Source of the DNA: a virus
Reading direction: 5' to 3' (one strand)
Length of the DNA: 36,995 bases
IMG/VR virus record: IMGVR_UViG_3300042010_000254
Span: 1 to 36,995 of that record
Made by a program: the position numbers and the translations under genes. Shown one piece after another: positions 29,462 through 35,982 of this stretch. The notes below the pieces were generated by a model. It was not told the origin of the DNA. It did no database searches and saw only the letters and a list, made by a program, of their open reading frames with translations. Every line of letters begins with the position of its first letter. The stretch's first letter is position 1.

Positions 29462-30376
29462 TCAGTTTTGTCTAACCCTGAATCCCGCTTTAGCTGCGGT
29501 CTCAGAGTCATTTCTGTAAAGGTCATCGCCAAAGGAACTACGCATCACGCCGGTATGTGTGACAGGCGCCAGTTTCAGTACCAGGTCATCCCATTTCTCA
29601 CGCAGCTTTGACGGGCTGAGCACGTTGCGGCACCAGAATGGGTCGCTCTGCACGCGCTTGAACATGTCGCATATCTGGCGATGCGTCCGGCCGTCGATAG
29701 TGCGCATCAGGCGAATCTCGTTTGCCCATGCGTTCCAGTTTGGCTCTTTGGGGCGAGCAACTTCTCCATCGGTTTCGGCGGCTTTTTCGTACAGGGTTCG
29801 GATCCGGGAAAAAATCCAGCTGGCGCACTGGTGGTCTTCAGGTGTGCCCCATTTTTTCTGGGCAGACGATTTTTTGTCAGGATCATCGCCGTTAGGAGAT
29901 TCGTCAGAATTTCCGGACGAAGAGATCTGTTTTAATGATGGATCTGTAGTTACTGACGGATCGTGTCCAGATTCTGAACCCTGAGAACCGCCTTTTTTAC
30001 TGATTTCAGGACGTCCAGAACCTGAACATTCGGAATCTGAACGTTCAGGTTTTGGACGTTCAGAAACTGAACCCTGAAATAAAGCGGCGGCCATGCGTAG
30101 CTTTTCAGCATTCAGGGTGTAAAGATTTGTTGCGCTGCGCTGACCATTACGGCGCTCAGTGCGAGTTAACCAGCCTTCAGCCTCAAGCTGGGAAATTGCA
30201 GTGATCACAGTGCTGCGCCCCGCCCCCAGCTGTCTGGCTATAGTGGCTACGGACGGCCAGCACACGCCTTCATCCGAACTGAAGTCGGCCAGGCGCGCCA
30301 TGATCAGCAGTTTTATTCCTTTCACGCCCTGTGCGGCACAGCCGTCCCACACCCAGGAGGATAATTTCACGCTCAC
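29462..30376 (-). CDS. Phage replication initiation protein, O-like
   Basis: 304 residues from a GTG at 30376 that overlaps the DUF4222 stop (GTGA). The N-terminal ~95 residues form a winged helix (VKGIKLLIMARLADFSSDEG, then PSVATIARQLGAGRSTVITA). A linker (~100-175) is rich in Ser, Glu, Pro and Gly and is encoded by 15-bp DNA repeats, the likely origin. The C-terminal part (~180-280, WIFSRIRTLYEKAAE to SDPFWCRNVLSPSKLREKWD) is the replisome-contacting domain of O-like proteins. By analogy it binds the iterons in its own gene and recruits host DnaB. No P- or DnaC-like loader follows it. Confidence 0.82.
   Translation of the reverse strand: MSVKLSSWVWDGCAAQGVKGIKLLIMARLADFSSDEGVCWPSVATIARQLGAGRSTVITAISQLEAEGWLTRTERRNGQRSATNLYTLNAEKLRMAAALFQGSVSERPKPERSDSECSGSGRPEISKKGGSQGSESGHDPSVTTDPSLKQISSSGNSDESPNGDDPDKKSSAQKKWGTPEDHQCASWIFSRIRTLYEKAAETDGEVARPKEPNWNAWANEIRLMRTIDGRTHRQICDMFKRVQSDPFWCRNVLSPSKLREKWDDLVLKLAPVTHTGVMRSSFGDDLYRNDSETAAKAGFRVRQN
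30009..30068. repeat. Four 15-bp iterons inside the replication gene (putative origin)
   Basis: Plus-strand units at 30009, 30024, 30039 and 30054: GGACGTCCAGAACCT, GAACATTCGGAATCT, GAACGTTCAGGTTTT, GGACGTTCAGAAACT, roughly GRACRTYCRGRWWYT at exact 15-bp spacing. A degenerate fifth follows (GAACCCTGAAATAAA). Because 15 bp is five codons, the protein shows a matching five-residue repeat (SERPK, PERSD, SECSG, SGRPE). Lambda ori is likewise a set of iterons inside gene O. Confidence 0.75.
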
Positions 30377-30630
30377 GACTTCACCTCTGTGAACTTAATT
30401 TCAAACTCCCGGCGCCCTGTTTCACTGTCGCCGGTGTACCCCTCGCGCCGATATGACACGCGGAGCTGTGATGCACGCAAAACCGTCACCATACGTCCGC
30501 GCTCGTCGCGGTACCGCTTCCCTGGAATGATTTCACCGTGGCGATCTACTGGCTCCTGAGCGGGTCGGTTATTCATCGCGTTTTTCATGCGCTCTGCCAG
30601 TGCGCTCGCTAATTCCTGAGAAGTACGCAT
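30373..30630 (-). CDS. DUF4222 protein
   Basis: 85 residues. The second half has RYRDERGRMVTVLRASQLRV and YRREGYTGDSE, the DUF4222 pattern of a small beta-barrel-like domain seen in enterobacterial phages. The N-terminal part is a helix (TSQELASALAERMKNAM). It is encoded between YdaT and the replication gene, overlapping the latter by four bases, so it probably acts in early regulation or replication. The function is unknown. Confidence 0.72.
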   Translation of the reverse strand: MRTSQELASALAERMKNAMNNRPAQEPVDRHGEIIPGKRYRDERGRMVTVLRASQLRVSYRREGYTGDSETGRREFEIKFTEVKS

Positions 30631-30646
30631 AGTTGCCTCCTGAACG

Positions 30647-31096
30647 TTATGCAGCCCGATGGCTGTTCATGATTTGAATCTTTACGCCCACCAGCTGCGC
30701 CAGCGCGTCTATCGCTTCCAGAGTTTCTCTCCTGATTACCGGTTGAGGCTTCCCGGTGAATACCGCGTTGGTGGCTTCGATACACTCTTTGTTAACCCTT
30801 GCCGCCCGGTAGAGCATGCATTCTTTCTGCTCTAGTTCGTTATCAATGGCGGTGCGGATGGCATAGCTCAGCGCTTGCGCCTGTTTCAGGTAGTTCGGTG
30901 TATCGTTGCGGAACGCACGCTGAATAATCTGCTTGTTGTTGTGCAGCCGCCGCGCGTACTCATCCGGATCCGAAACGTCATCCAGTGACTGGAGCAGATC
31001 ACCAAAGTGATGCGGGGTTATCAGCTGCGTCACCGTCTTCCAGCCCTTTTCCTGAGCCCAAGACTCCAGCTCAAATGCCAGTTTTTTGATTTCCAT
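30647..31096 (-). CDS. ydaT: YdaT-family protein (CII-position toxin/regulator)
   Basis: 149 residues. The N-terminal half, with FELESWAQEKGWKTVTQLI and LHNNKQIIQRAFRND, fits the YdaT family, in which WA-EKG and a phage-regulator-like fold are conserved. In the Rac prophage, ydaS and ydaT are co-transcribed and held off by RacR, and their release harms the host. The same three-gene layout is present here. It takes the place of lambda cII. The start overlaps the Cro/YdaS-like stop by one base. Confidence 0.72.
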   Translation of the reverse strand: MEIKKLAFELESWAQEKGWKTVTQLITPHHFGDLLQSLDDVSDPDEYARRLHNNKQIIQRAFRNDTPNYLKQAQALSYAIRTAIDNELEQKECMLYRAARVNKECIEATNAVFTGKPQPVIRRETLEAIDALAQLVGVKIQIMNSHRAA

Positions 31097-31365
31097 CAGT
31101 CAGATTCCTTTTGCGCGCGTGGGATATCCTGAACAGGAATTCCACTGGTAGGGGTTGGATGCAAATCCGGACGTAACTCATGCGGGGTGACACTCCAGCC
31201 GCCAAATTCACAGAGTTTTATCACTCGCTCACTTGGAACTCGGTTTCGGATAATCCAGTTTGCAACTGACTGTGAGGACTTAAAGTTGAATTTACGGGCA
31301 ACGGCCGAAACCGAACCAATCGACCTTACTGCCTTTTCAGTTATGTTCTTGTATGAAGTAGACAT
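31096..31365 (-). CDS. ydaS: Cro/YdaS-like helix-turn-helix protein
   Basis: 89 residues from the ATG at 31365, with CAGGAG upstream; the frame to 31422 crosses the operators and is not used. A helix-turn-helix lies at VSAVARKFNFKSSQSVANWI, followed by PSERVIKLCEFGGWSVTPHE, the usual Cro/YdaS layout with a HELRPD tail. It is the first gene of the rightward-type early operon and is transcribed away from the repressor gene. It likely competes with the repressor for the shared operators. Confidence 0.82.
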   Translation of the reverse strand: MSTSYKNITEKAVRSIGSVSAVARKFNFKSSQSVANWIIRNRVPSERVIKLCEFGGWSVTPHELRPDLHPTPTSGIPVQDIPRAQKESD

Positions 31366-31386
31366 CGTGTTCTCCTGAATGAGCCA

Positions 31387-31435
31387 ATGACCGCAATATA
31401 CTACACAAAGTAGAATATACAACTACAAAAAATAG
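31387..31435. promoter_or_regulatory. Divergent pR/pRM region with two operators
   Basis: Operators CTAC-ACAAA-GTAG (31401-31413, perfect) and CTAC-AAAAA-ATAG (31423-31435, one mismatch) are 22 bp apart. Leftward pR: -10 TATATT (31400-31395) with TTGTAT 16 bases before it, so the first operator fills its spacer. Rightward pRM: -10 TAGAAT (31411-31416) with ATGACC 18 bases before. Both promoters would be governed by the same sites. Confidence 0.6.
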
Positions 31436-31437
31436 AA

Positions 31438-31929
31438 ATGACTAAGAACGCGCCGTGCCTTACTCTTCTACCTATGGTAGAAAAAGCGAATAAACATCAA
31501 GATTTCGCGAACCGGCTGACCGAAGAAATGCGCAGACAGCGCCGTTCCGTAAAGGATTTAAGCCAGGCTTGCGATGTCACATACGAAATGGCTCGTCGTT
31601 ATACGCTGGGCACGGCTAAGCCACGCGATGAGAAACTGCAGAAAATAGCTGACTGGCTAAATGTCCAGGCTGCATGGCTTGACTACGGCGAAGGTGAGAG
31701 TGCGCCAGCTAAGCTTCAAGATATTGAGTTTTCGGGCTTCCAGACGACAGAGTCAGACACCGGCAGTGATGCGGAATTCAGGGAGTTAAGCGAAGACGAA
31801 AAACGACTAGTTCGTGTGTACCGACAGTTCCCAAGCGCTGAAGCCAAGAACATGCTACTTGCATTCGAAATGCGGTATAAACAGCTTTATGATTTCTTTT
31901 TGAAGTACGCCAACACCCCGCAGAAGTAA
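31438..31929 (+). CDS. Prophage repressor (RacR/CI position), no peptidase domain
   Basis: 163 residues if started at 31438; an ATG at 31474 would give 151, and neither has a clear Shine-Dalgarno sequence. A helix-turn-helix lies at SVKDLSQACDVTYEMARRYT with the following PRDEKLQKIADWL helix. The rest is a short acidic linker and a helical C-terminus (SEDEKRLVRVYRQFPSAEAK and on) that may dimerise. No S24 peptidase signature (Ser-Lys pair, Ala-Gly cleavage site) is present, so it should not self-cleave with RecA as lambda CI does. It resembles RacR in layout. Confidence 0.8.
   Translation: MTKNAPCLTLLPMVEKANKHQDFANRLTEEMRRQRRSVKDLSQACDVTYEMARRYTLGTAKPRDEKLQKIADWLNVQAAWLDYGEGESAPAKLQDIEFSGFQTTESDTGSDAEFRELSEDEKRLVRVYRQFPSAEAKNMLLAFEMRYKQLYDFFLKYANTPQK
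31468..31480. promoter_or_regulatory. Third operator, at the repressor start
   Basis: CTAC-CTATG-GTAG, a perfect copy of the operator palindrome. It contains the internal ATG at 31474 of the repressor gene, so binding here could let the repressor limit its own synthesis. Confidence 0.55.
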
Positions 31930-31943
31930 AAAAAATCCCAATG

Positions 31944-31968
31944 AACCCGGTACGTGCCGGGTTTTTTT
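31944..31968 (+). terminator. Terminator of the repressor gene
   Basis: AACCCGG, a 6-base centre, CCGGGTT and seven T. It lies 15 bases after the repressor stop and separates it from the pL-like promoter further on. Confidence 0.85.
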
Positions 31969-31981
31969 ACGCCTTTCAACA

Positions 31982-32052
31982 CTACCGTAAGTAGCCACAC
32001 TTTCTTTAATTTCTACTTTTAGTATTGACACATCTACTTTGTGTTGTATTCT
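31982..32052 (+). promoter_or_regulatory. pL-like promoter with three operators
   Basis: Promoter: TTGACA (32025-32030), 16 bases, TATTCT (32047-32052), pointing toward the integrase side. Operators: CTAC-CGTAA-GTAG (31982-31994, perfect), CTAC-TTTTA-GTAT (32013-32025) and CTAC-TTTGT-GTTG (32034-32046), the last inside the promoter spacer. The last differs by one base from the reverse complement of the pR operator at 31401. Confidence 0.7.
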
Positions 32053-32073
32053 CTACTCATCGAAGCACAACAG

Positions 32074-32175
32074 GTGCGACAGGTAACGTTCCGCCTACCC
32101 GGCGATAAGGGTAAAAAAGCGAACAGGCACGATGCCCACGAAGTAGCCCCCCGGGGCTCATGGAGACCGGGATGA
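32074..32175 (+). CDS. 33-residue basic peptide, first reading frame of the pL operon
   Basis: Open from a GTG at 32074 to a TGA that overlaps the ATG of the next gene (ATGA at 32172-32175), which suggests coupling. The product is rich in Arg, Lys and His (RQVTFRLPGDKGKKANRHDA). Lambda has the basic antiterminator N in this place, but no N-like arginine motif can be claimed. There is no clear Shine-Dalgarno sequence before the GTG. The peptide may be real or only a translated leader. Confidence 0.4.
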   Translation: MRQVTFRLPGDKGKKANRHDAHEVAPRGSWRPG

Positions 32176-32396
32176 TTCGCCAGTATGAAATGGAGATAGC
32201 CATGGATAAGAAGTTAGAAGCTCTGTTCGAAAAGATTGGATGCTTGGAGCTGGCAGCCAAACGAGGGCTGCAGATCAACGAAGAGATTAAGCCTCATTCA
32301 TCACAAGGCCAGGTCATCTCCGTTGAATACTGTAATGCGACACTAAAGCACTGTGCTCTTTTTCGTCGGTGGATTAACGAGTGCCTCGGATCATGA
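32172..32396 (+). CDS. Small early protein of unknown function
   Basis: 74 residues from the ATG at 32172, with GGAG upstream. An ATG at 32202, also with GGAG six bases before it, would give 64. It starts MIRQYEMEIAMDKKLEALFE, is helical in its first half, and contains CNATLKHCALFRRWINECL near the end, with four cysteines in total. It is an early gene under the repressor-controlled pL-like promoter. Its last 23 bases overlap a convergent gene on the other strand. I do not recognise the family. Confidence 0.6.
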   Translation: MIRQYEMEIAMDKKLEALFEKIGCLELAAKRGLQINEEIKPHSSQGQVISVEYCNATLKHCALFRRWINECLGS

Positions 32397-32628
32397 GAAT
32401 TGATTGCTGTTCAGACAAGCCGTAACCCTGAACAAATACCTCAATCTCTTCTTCTTCGGTCTCGTTCATGAAAGTTTCGCCACCGAGGCTGTGGAAATCA
32501 CCGGATATGACGTGCCCCTTCTCGATGTCATACCCACCGAGCAGCTCAGCGACTGTGAATTCTCCGATTTGGTCACGGATAACGATGTAACCAATGCGGT
32601 GCTCATGATGTACGACGACTCCGCGCAT
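32374..32628 (-). CDS. 84-residue acidic protein, antisense to the pL operon
   Basis: From the ATG at 32628, with AAGGA upstream; the longer frame to 32838 has no better start. The sequence is beta-rich at first (GVVVHHEHRIGYIVIRDQIG), then FTVAELLGGYDIEKGHVISG, and ends with a very acidic stretch (MNETEEEEIEVFVQG). It runs against the surrounding genes and overlaps the 3' end of the 32172 gene. I do not recognise the family; the small-barrel look could suit a nucleic-acid or protein-binding role. Confidence 0.6.
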   Translation of the reverse strand: MRGVVVHHEHRIGYIVIRDQIGEFTVAELLGGYDIEKGHVISGDFHSLGGETFMNETEEEEIEVFVQGYGLSEQQSILMIRGTR

Positions 32629-32704
32629 GCAAGTTTCCTTCTGGCTGTGTGAGAACAACCAGAATACCACCGAGCCTGAAGTGGTGAAAAGACAGGCGCA
32701 CAAC

Positions 32705-32803
32705 ATGGAAGCACATTCCACCCTTTCACTAATGGGGATTGGTTTGTTAGATGGCGGAGTGTGCTTCCAGTTGTGGGCAAACGCAAAATATAGTCTTGAA
32801 TAA
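32705..32803 (+). CDS. Possible 32-residue peptide
   Basis: ATG at 32705 with AGG eight bases upstream, stop TAA at 32801. The product begins MEAHSTLSLMGIGLLDGG and is mildly hydrophobic. The frame spans a long dyad (AAGCACA near 32709 and TGTGCTT near 32758), so the stretch could instead be a structured leader of the opposite-strand gene. Support is weak and based on start context only. Confidence 0.28.
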   Translation: MEAHSTLSLMGIGLLDGGVCFQLWANAKYSLE

Positions 32804-32836
32804 AAGGCTGTTAATAATTTTCCAAGAGGATTCAGC

Positions 32837-32953
32837 ATGACAGACTTTAATCGTAAACCATCACAGAAACAGGCAGTACGCCTTAATTGGCTAGAAATAA
32901 AACTTCGCCATCTTTGTTATTTGCTGGCTCAAAAAGGTAACCCGGAACTCTGA
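32837..32953 (+). CDS. 38-residue basic protein
   Basis: ATG at 32837 with GAGGA seven bases upstream, stop at 32953. The product (MTDFNRKPSQKQAVRLNWLE, then KLRHLCYLLAQKGNPEL) is basic with an amphipathic helix and one cysteine. Its first half is hydrophilic and the second half resembles a small DNA- or protein-binding helix. The strong ribosome binding site and the position in the early operon support it as a real gene of unknown function. TATAGT at 32789 could be the -10 of a local promoter. Confidence 0.6.
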   Translation: MTDFNRKPSQKQAVRLNWLEIKLRHLCYLLAQKGNPEL

Positions 32954-33069
32954 ATTTTTACAGTGTGGAAAAGGAAGAGTTAAGCTGATAGTCATTTAAG
33001 TTTTTACAACTTTACAACCGATGCCTTAAATGGCAGGGATTCTCTCACCCTGAAAATAAGGAATTTGAA

Positions 33070-33342
33070 ATGAAATTAAAAGTAACAACCTTTGAAATGG
33101 GTCTGGCAATCGTAAATAAAGAAATTGCGACATTTAATATTAATGGTGCAATTTCGGGCGTAATTCATTTGCCAGCTTCTGGCCCTGTAACCGTTGTGCT
33201 TGATGGCGGTTATGTGCTCGGTGAATTTCATTGCCCGGGTTGCGCTGTTAAGCACATTAGCTTGCTGGCTATGGATTTCACTGCAGCTCAGAACGACTGC
33301 GGCATGTCCTATTACGACCACAAGCGCCAACATCTGAACTGA
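33070..33342 (+). CDS. 90-residue phage protein of unknown function
   Basis: ATG at 33070 with AAGGA eight bases upstream. It is beta-rich and hydrophobic in the first two thirds (GAISGVIHLPASGPVTVVLD), then FHCPGCAV, a CxxC pair that could bind metal with a later Cys in NDCGMSYYDH. There is no signal peptide. It is AT-richer than the structural genes, as are its neighbours. It belongs to the pL-side operon before the RecE-related gene. I do not recognise the family. Confidence 0.6.
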   Translation: MKLKVTTFEMGLAIVNKEIATFNINGAISGVIHLPASGPVTVVLDGGYVLGEFHCPGCAVKHISLLAMDFTAAQNDCGMSYYDHKRQHLN

Positions 33343-33343
33343 T

Positions 33344-33553
33344 ATGACTGACATCATTTGTCATTGCGCTGCTTGTTGTAATGAATGCAAAAAATCTGAA
33401 ATGCATGAAAGGAAAACGGAGGTATATCCGTATAAGCGCACGATTTATTTGTGTGAGCAATGCAATGAAAAAAGAGAAATGCGAGGTGCTTTAAAAATGA
33501 TAAAGCGCGGCCAACGCAAACCGTTTCATTCAAAATCATCTTTCAAATATTAA
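33344..33553 (+). CDS. Cysteine-rich zinc-ribbon-like protein
   Basis: 69 residues starting one base after the stop of the previous gene, so coupling is likely. Six cysteines in ICHCAACCNECKKSE and LCEQCNEK give two or more CxxC knuckles, a probable zinc ribbon. The C-terminus is basic (MIKRGQRKPFHSKSSFKY). Small zinc proteins in this region of lambdoid phages are common and mostly uncharacterised. It may bind nucleic acid. No closer identity can be given. Confidence 0.6.
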   Translation: MTDIICHCAACCNECKKSEMHERKTEVYPYKRTIYLCEQCNEKREMRGALKMIKRGQRKPFHSKSSFKY

Positions 33554-33564
33554 TAGAGGTTCTT

Positions 33565-35472
33565 ATGTCTGTTGAGTTAAAAATTTTTGGCGGAGCGTAT
33601 TTCCCGAAAGATAAAGCATTAAAAAAACATCCGAATTTAAAACCCCTCGCCACTGCTGTTAATGCTTCTACAAAAGCCATCGCAGAAGCCGTTATTTTCG
33701 GTAAGCTGGCGGCCGAACAGCCTGAACATATCGATGATTACTTTAAGGTCAAAATCTGGGAGCACCGCGAAGATCTTCCCTGCCCTGACCTTGATGTTTT
33801 CTCACCTGAGTTTTTCGACAGCGTGGCAGTATGGAATGTGAATGCCGGTGAACCAGCTGTGGCACCACAGCCAGAAAGTGATGAAAAAGCAGACTGGGAG
33901 GAAAACAAGGCACAGGAAGAAATTAAAACTGTTGCGCGGCTCGACCAGGCATCTCGAGCAGCTTGCCTGGCACTGTTCGGACCTGTCCCTGGCATCACTA
34001 CGGCCCAATACGGCCAGATCGTCGATCTGTTGAATGATGATGAATCGAGTTATGCCCGCGAACTGGCAGAAGCTCTGGGGAAAGAAACCCGCGCGCTGGC
34101 ATTGGCACCAGGACGGCAGGAGCAGTTACTCGCGTGGCTACGTGAGAACACAAAAGAGTCTGCTCAATGGCCGGACATTAAAAAGCAGATCGCCAAATGG
34201 ATTGATACCCCTTCAGACAAGCGACCGCAGGCTGCCACCACCACCGAAGAAAATCGCACAGACACCGGCTCAACCTTAGGAGGCGGCAACAAAACAGACC
34301 GCAGCCCGGACCTGGTACATAACCTGTCCACCCTTCGGATTGAAGTGGCTGTAGCCATTCTGAGCATGTATGACGAGATCGACATTTACTGGATCCCGAA
34401 TAAATTCATGATCGCTGCTAAATCTATGGCCGAAGCAGAACAGGACACCCGCTTTACTGCCTGGTGGAAAAAACTGCGCTCTACCCCTGGGATTCTGGAC
34501 TATTCCCGCGCGGCCATCATCGCCCTGATTAAATCCGCACCGGAAGGCCTCTGGACCGATCCTGTCGCATTGCGTGAGTACATCAATCGCGAGCTGGTTG
34601 AATCTGATCATGCACATCCTGACCAGAAAACGATTGATATGGCCTGCCGCCCTAAAGCTCGCTCCAATTCGGAGACAAAAGAAGATGATGAAACCAAACC
34701 GACTGTCCCGGGCGAAACAGAGTTACCAGCAGTTTGCCCTGGCAAAGCTGCGCAACTCGACAAAGAACTCAACGATGCATTCGCTCATAACCCAGCATCA
34801 GAAGAGCAAGCCAGTGATCAGCCGCGGGTGGAGAACCTGGGCGGCGGAGTCTTCTCTGTCGATGCACTGATTAATACCTCCCCCTCAAATGAGGTCGAAA
34901 AACAGGAAGTACCACCAGCACCAAATGATCGCGACTTTGCAATTTTGCATGCGCTTAATGACCTTATTTCTGGACGCACCAACATCATGGGGAAAGAAGA
35001 AGCAGAAGGCGTGGTGGCATGCACCGGCCAGCTCGTTTCTGATGTTATTCCGCTGCTAATGGCCGATATCACCACCATAGAATTTTGCCTGTCTCCTGAG
35101 TTCTCCGACGAGGAGATCCACGACGTGGCAACCACCATGCTGGATAGCTGGTCTGACGATATCAGCGTGCGTCAGAAAATCGCCCTTGATGCGATCGTCG
35201 AATACCGCCGTCCTGAACCACCAAAATCTGTCGTGCTCGATCCGCCCGCCGTTACTGCAAAGCCGAAAAACGAGCCCGAACCAGAACCTGAAAAAAGCGC
35301 TCCGATTTCGTCTGTCACCTACCTACAACAGCTGACCATTGCTGCGCTGCAGGGCTTATGTTCCAACCCGGCATATTGCAACCAGTACGATGAATTGCCG
35401 GGTATGGCCGTGGGGCTAGCACGTAGCGTGGAGAACATGCACCAGCAGGAAACCGCACATGCGGCTGATTAA
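33565..35472 (+). CDS. RecE-N-terminal-like protein lacking the exonuclease domain
   Basis: 635 residues, GAGG before the ATG. Residues ~235-370 match the non-catalytic region of Rac RecE (exonuclease VIII): GGGNKTDRSPDLVHNLS, then GILDYSRAAIIALIKSAPEG and YINRELVESDHAHPDQ, where RecE reads GGGNLTDR, GGLDYSRA and YLNKVLTETDHANPD. In RecE this part precedes the C-terminal exonuclease and is dispensable for nuclease activity. Here the C-terminus is instead a helical region (~455-540), a Pro/Glu linker (PEPEPEKSA) and a short helical end; no RecB/YqaJ-type nuclease motifs are visible. The role is unknown; a recombination or host-interaction accessory is plausible. Confidence 0.72.
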   Translation: MSVELKIFGGAYFPKDKALKKHPNLKPLATAVNASTKAIAEAVIFGKLAAEQPEHIDDYFKVKIWEHREDLPCPDLDVFSPEFFDSVAVWNVNAGEPAVAPQPESDEKADWEENKAQEEIKTVARLDQASRAACLALFGPVPGITTAQYGQIVDLLNDDESSYARELAEALGKETRALALAPGRQEQLLAWLRENTKESAQWPDIKKQIAKWIDTPSDKRPQAATTTEENRTDTGSTLGGGNKTDRSPDLVHNLSTLRIEVAVAILSMYDEIDIYWIPNKFMIAAKSMAEAEQDTRFTAWWKKLRSTPGILDYSRAAIIALIKSAPEGLWTDPVALREYINRELVESDHAHPDQKTIDMACRPKARSNSETKEDDETKPTVPGETELPAVCPGKAAQLDKELNDAFAHNPASEEQASDQPRVENLGGGVFSVDALINTSPSNEVEKQEVPPAPNDRDFAILHALNDLISGRTNIMGKEEAEGVVACTGQLVSDVIPLLMADITTIEFCLSPEFSDEEIHDVATTMLDSWSDDISVRQKIALDAIVEYRRPEPPKSVVLDPPAVTAKPKNEPEPEPEKSAPISSVTYLQQLTIAALQGLCSNPAYCNQYDELPGMAVGLARSVENMHQQETAHAAD

Positions 35473-35701
35473 TCGCAGCGCGAAAGATATCGTCGGCGGG
35501 CCAGCATGTGCCGCCGCCCTGAAATCCCACTACGAGAAATTCGGGGATCATGGACGTAGTTACACTCAGACTTTTTACACCGTTATGGTTGGTAAACATA
35601 AAGTAACCGTTGAGGTCGTTAATAGGCGTCGCAGCTATGTTGCAACCGCAATGACAGGAGCCAGACAGATTAAACGCATGGCAGAACTGGGTGATTTTTA
35701 A
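35459..35701 (+). CDS. DUF4060 protein
   Basis: 80 residues, overlapping the end of the RecE-like gene by 14 bases, with AGGA eight bases before the ATG. MRLINRSAKDIVGG at the start and YTQTFYTVMVGKHKVTVEVV further on match DUF4060, a small basic domain common between recombination genes and xis-int in enterobacterial prophages. It is basic and beta-rich in the second half. The function is unknown. Confidence 0.75.
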   Translation: MRLINRSAKDIVGGPACAAALKSHYEKFGDHGRSYTQTFYTVMVGKHKVTVEVVNRRRSYVATAMTGARQIKRMAELGDF

Positions 35702-35760
35702 AATTCAACTTTCTCCGGTTGCATAGCCTATTATGCAGCTGGTCATCGAGAGTAAGAGTT

Positions 35761-35982
35761 ATGACTGATGACATTTTAACTAATGATGCAATTCGTAAGC
35801 TGACCGGGTACAAACAACCCAAAAAGCAGTGTGCATGGTTAGCAGCTGCTGGTATTTGGTTCAAAGAGGATCGCAATGGCTATCCACGAACGACCTGGAA
35901 CCACGTAAATAATCCCATTGCCTTGCGAATGGGGAAAAACCTTAATCCTGAGTTAACGACTCCTAATTTTGATGCAATGTGA
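35761..35982 (+). CDS. xis: DUF4224 protein, putative excisionase
   Basis: 73 residues from the ATG at 35761; the frame from 35719 lacks a ribosome binding site. TNDAIRKLTGYKQPKKQCAW, then FKEDRNGYPRTTWNHVN, is the DUF4224 pattern, a small winged-helix-like fold. It lies directly before the integrase gene, whose start overlaps its stop. That is the usual place and size of a recombination directionality factor, so excisionase activity is inferred from context and family. Confidence 0.75.
   Translation: MTDDILTNDAIRKLTGYKQPKKQCAWLAAAGIWFKEDRNGYPRTTWNHVNNPIALRMGKNLNPELTTPNFDAM

Noticed and set aside
30009-30078. Tandem repeats as a possible CRISPR array
   Set aside because: The units abut at 15 bp without spacers and lie inside a coding gene; they fit origin iterons.
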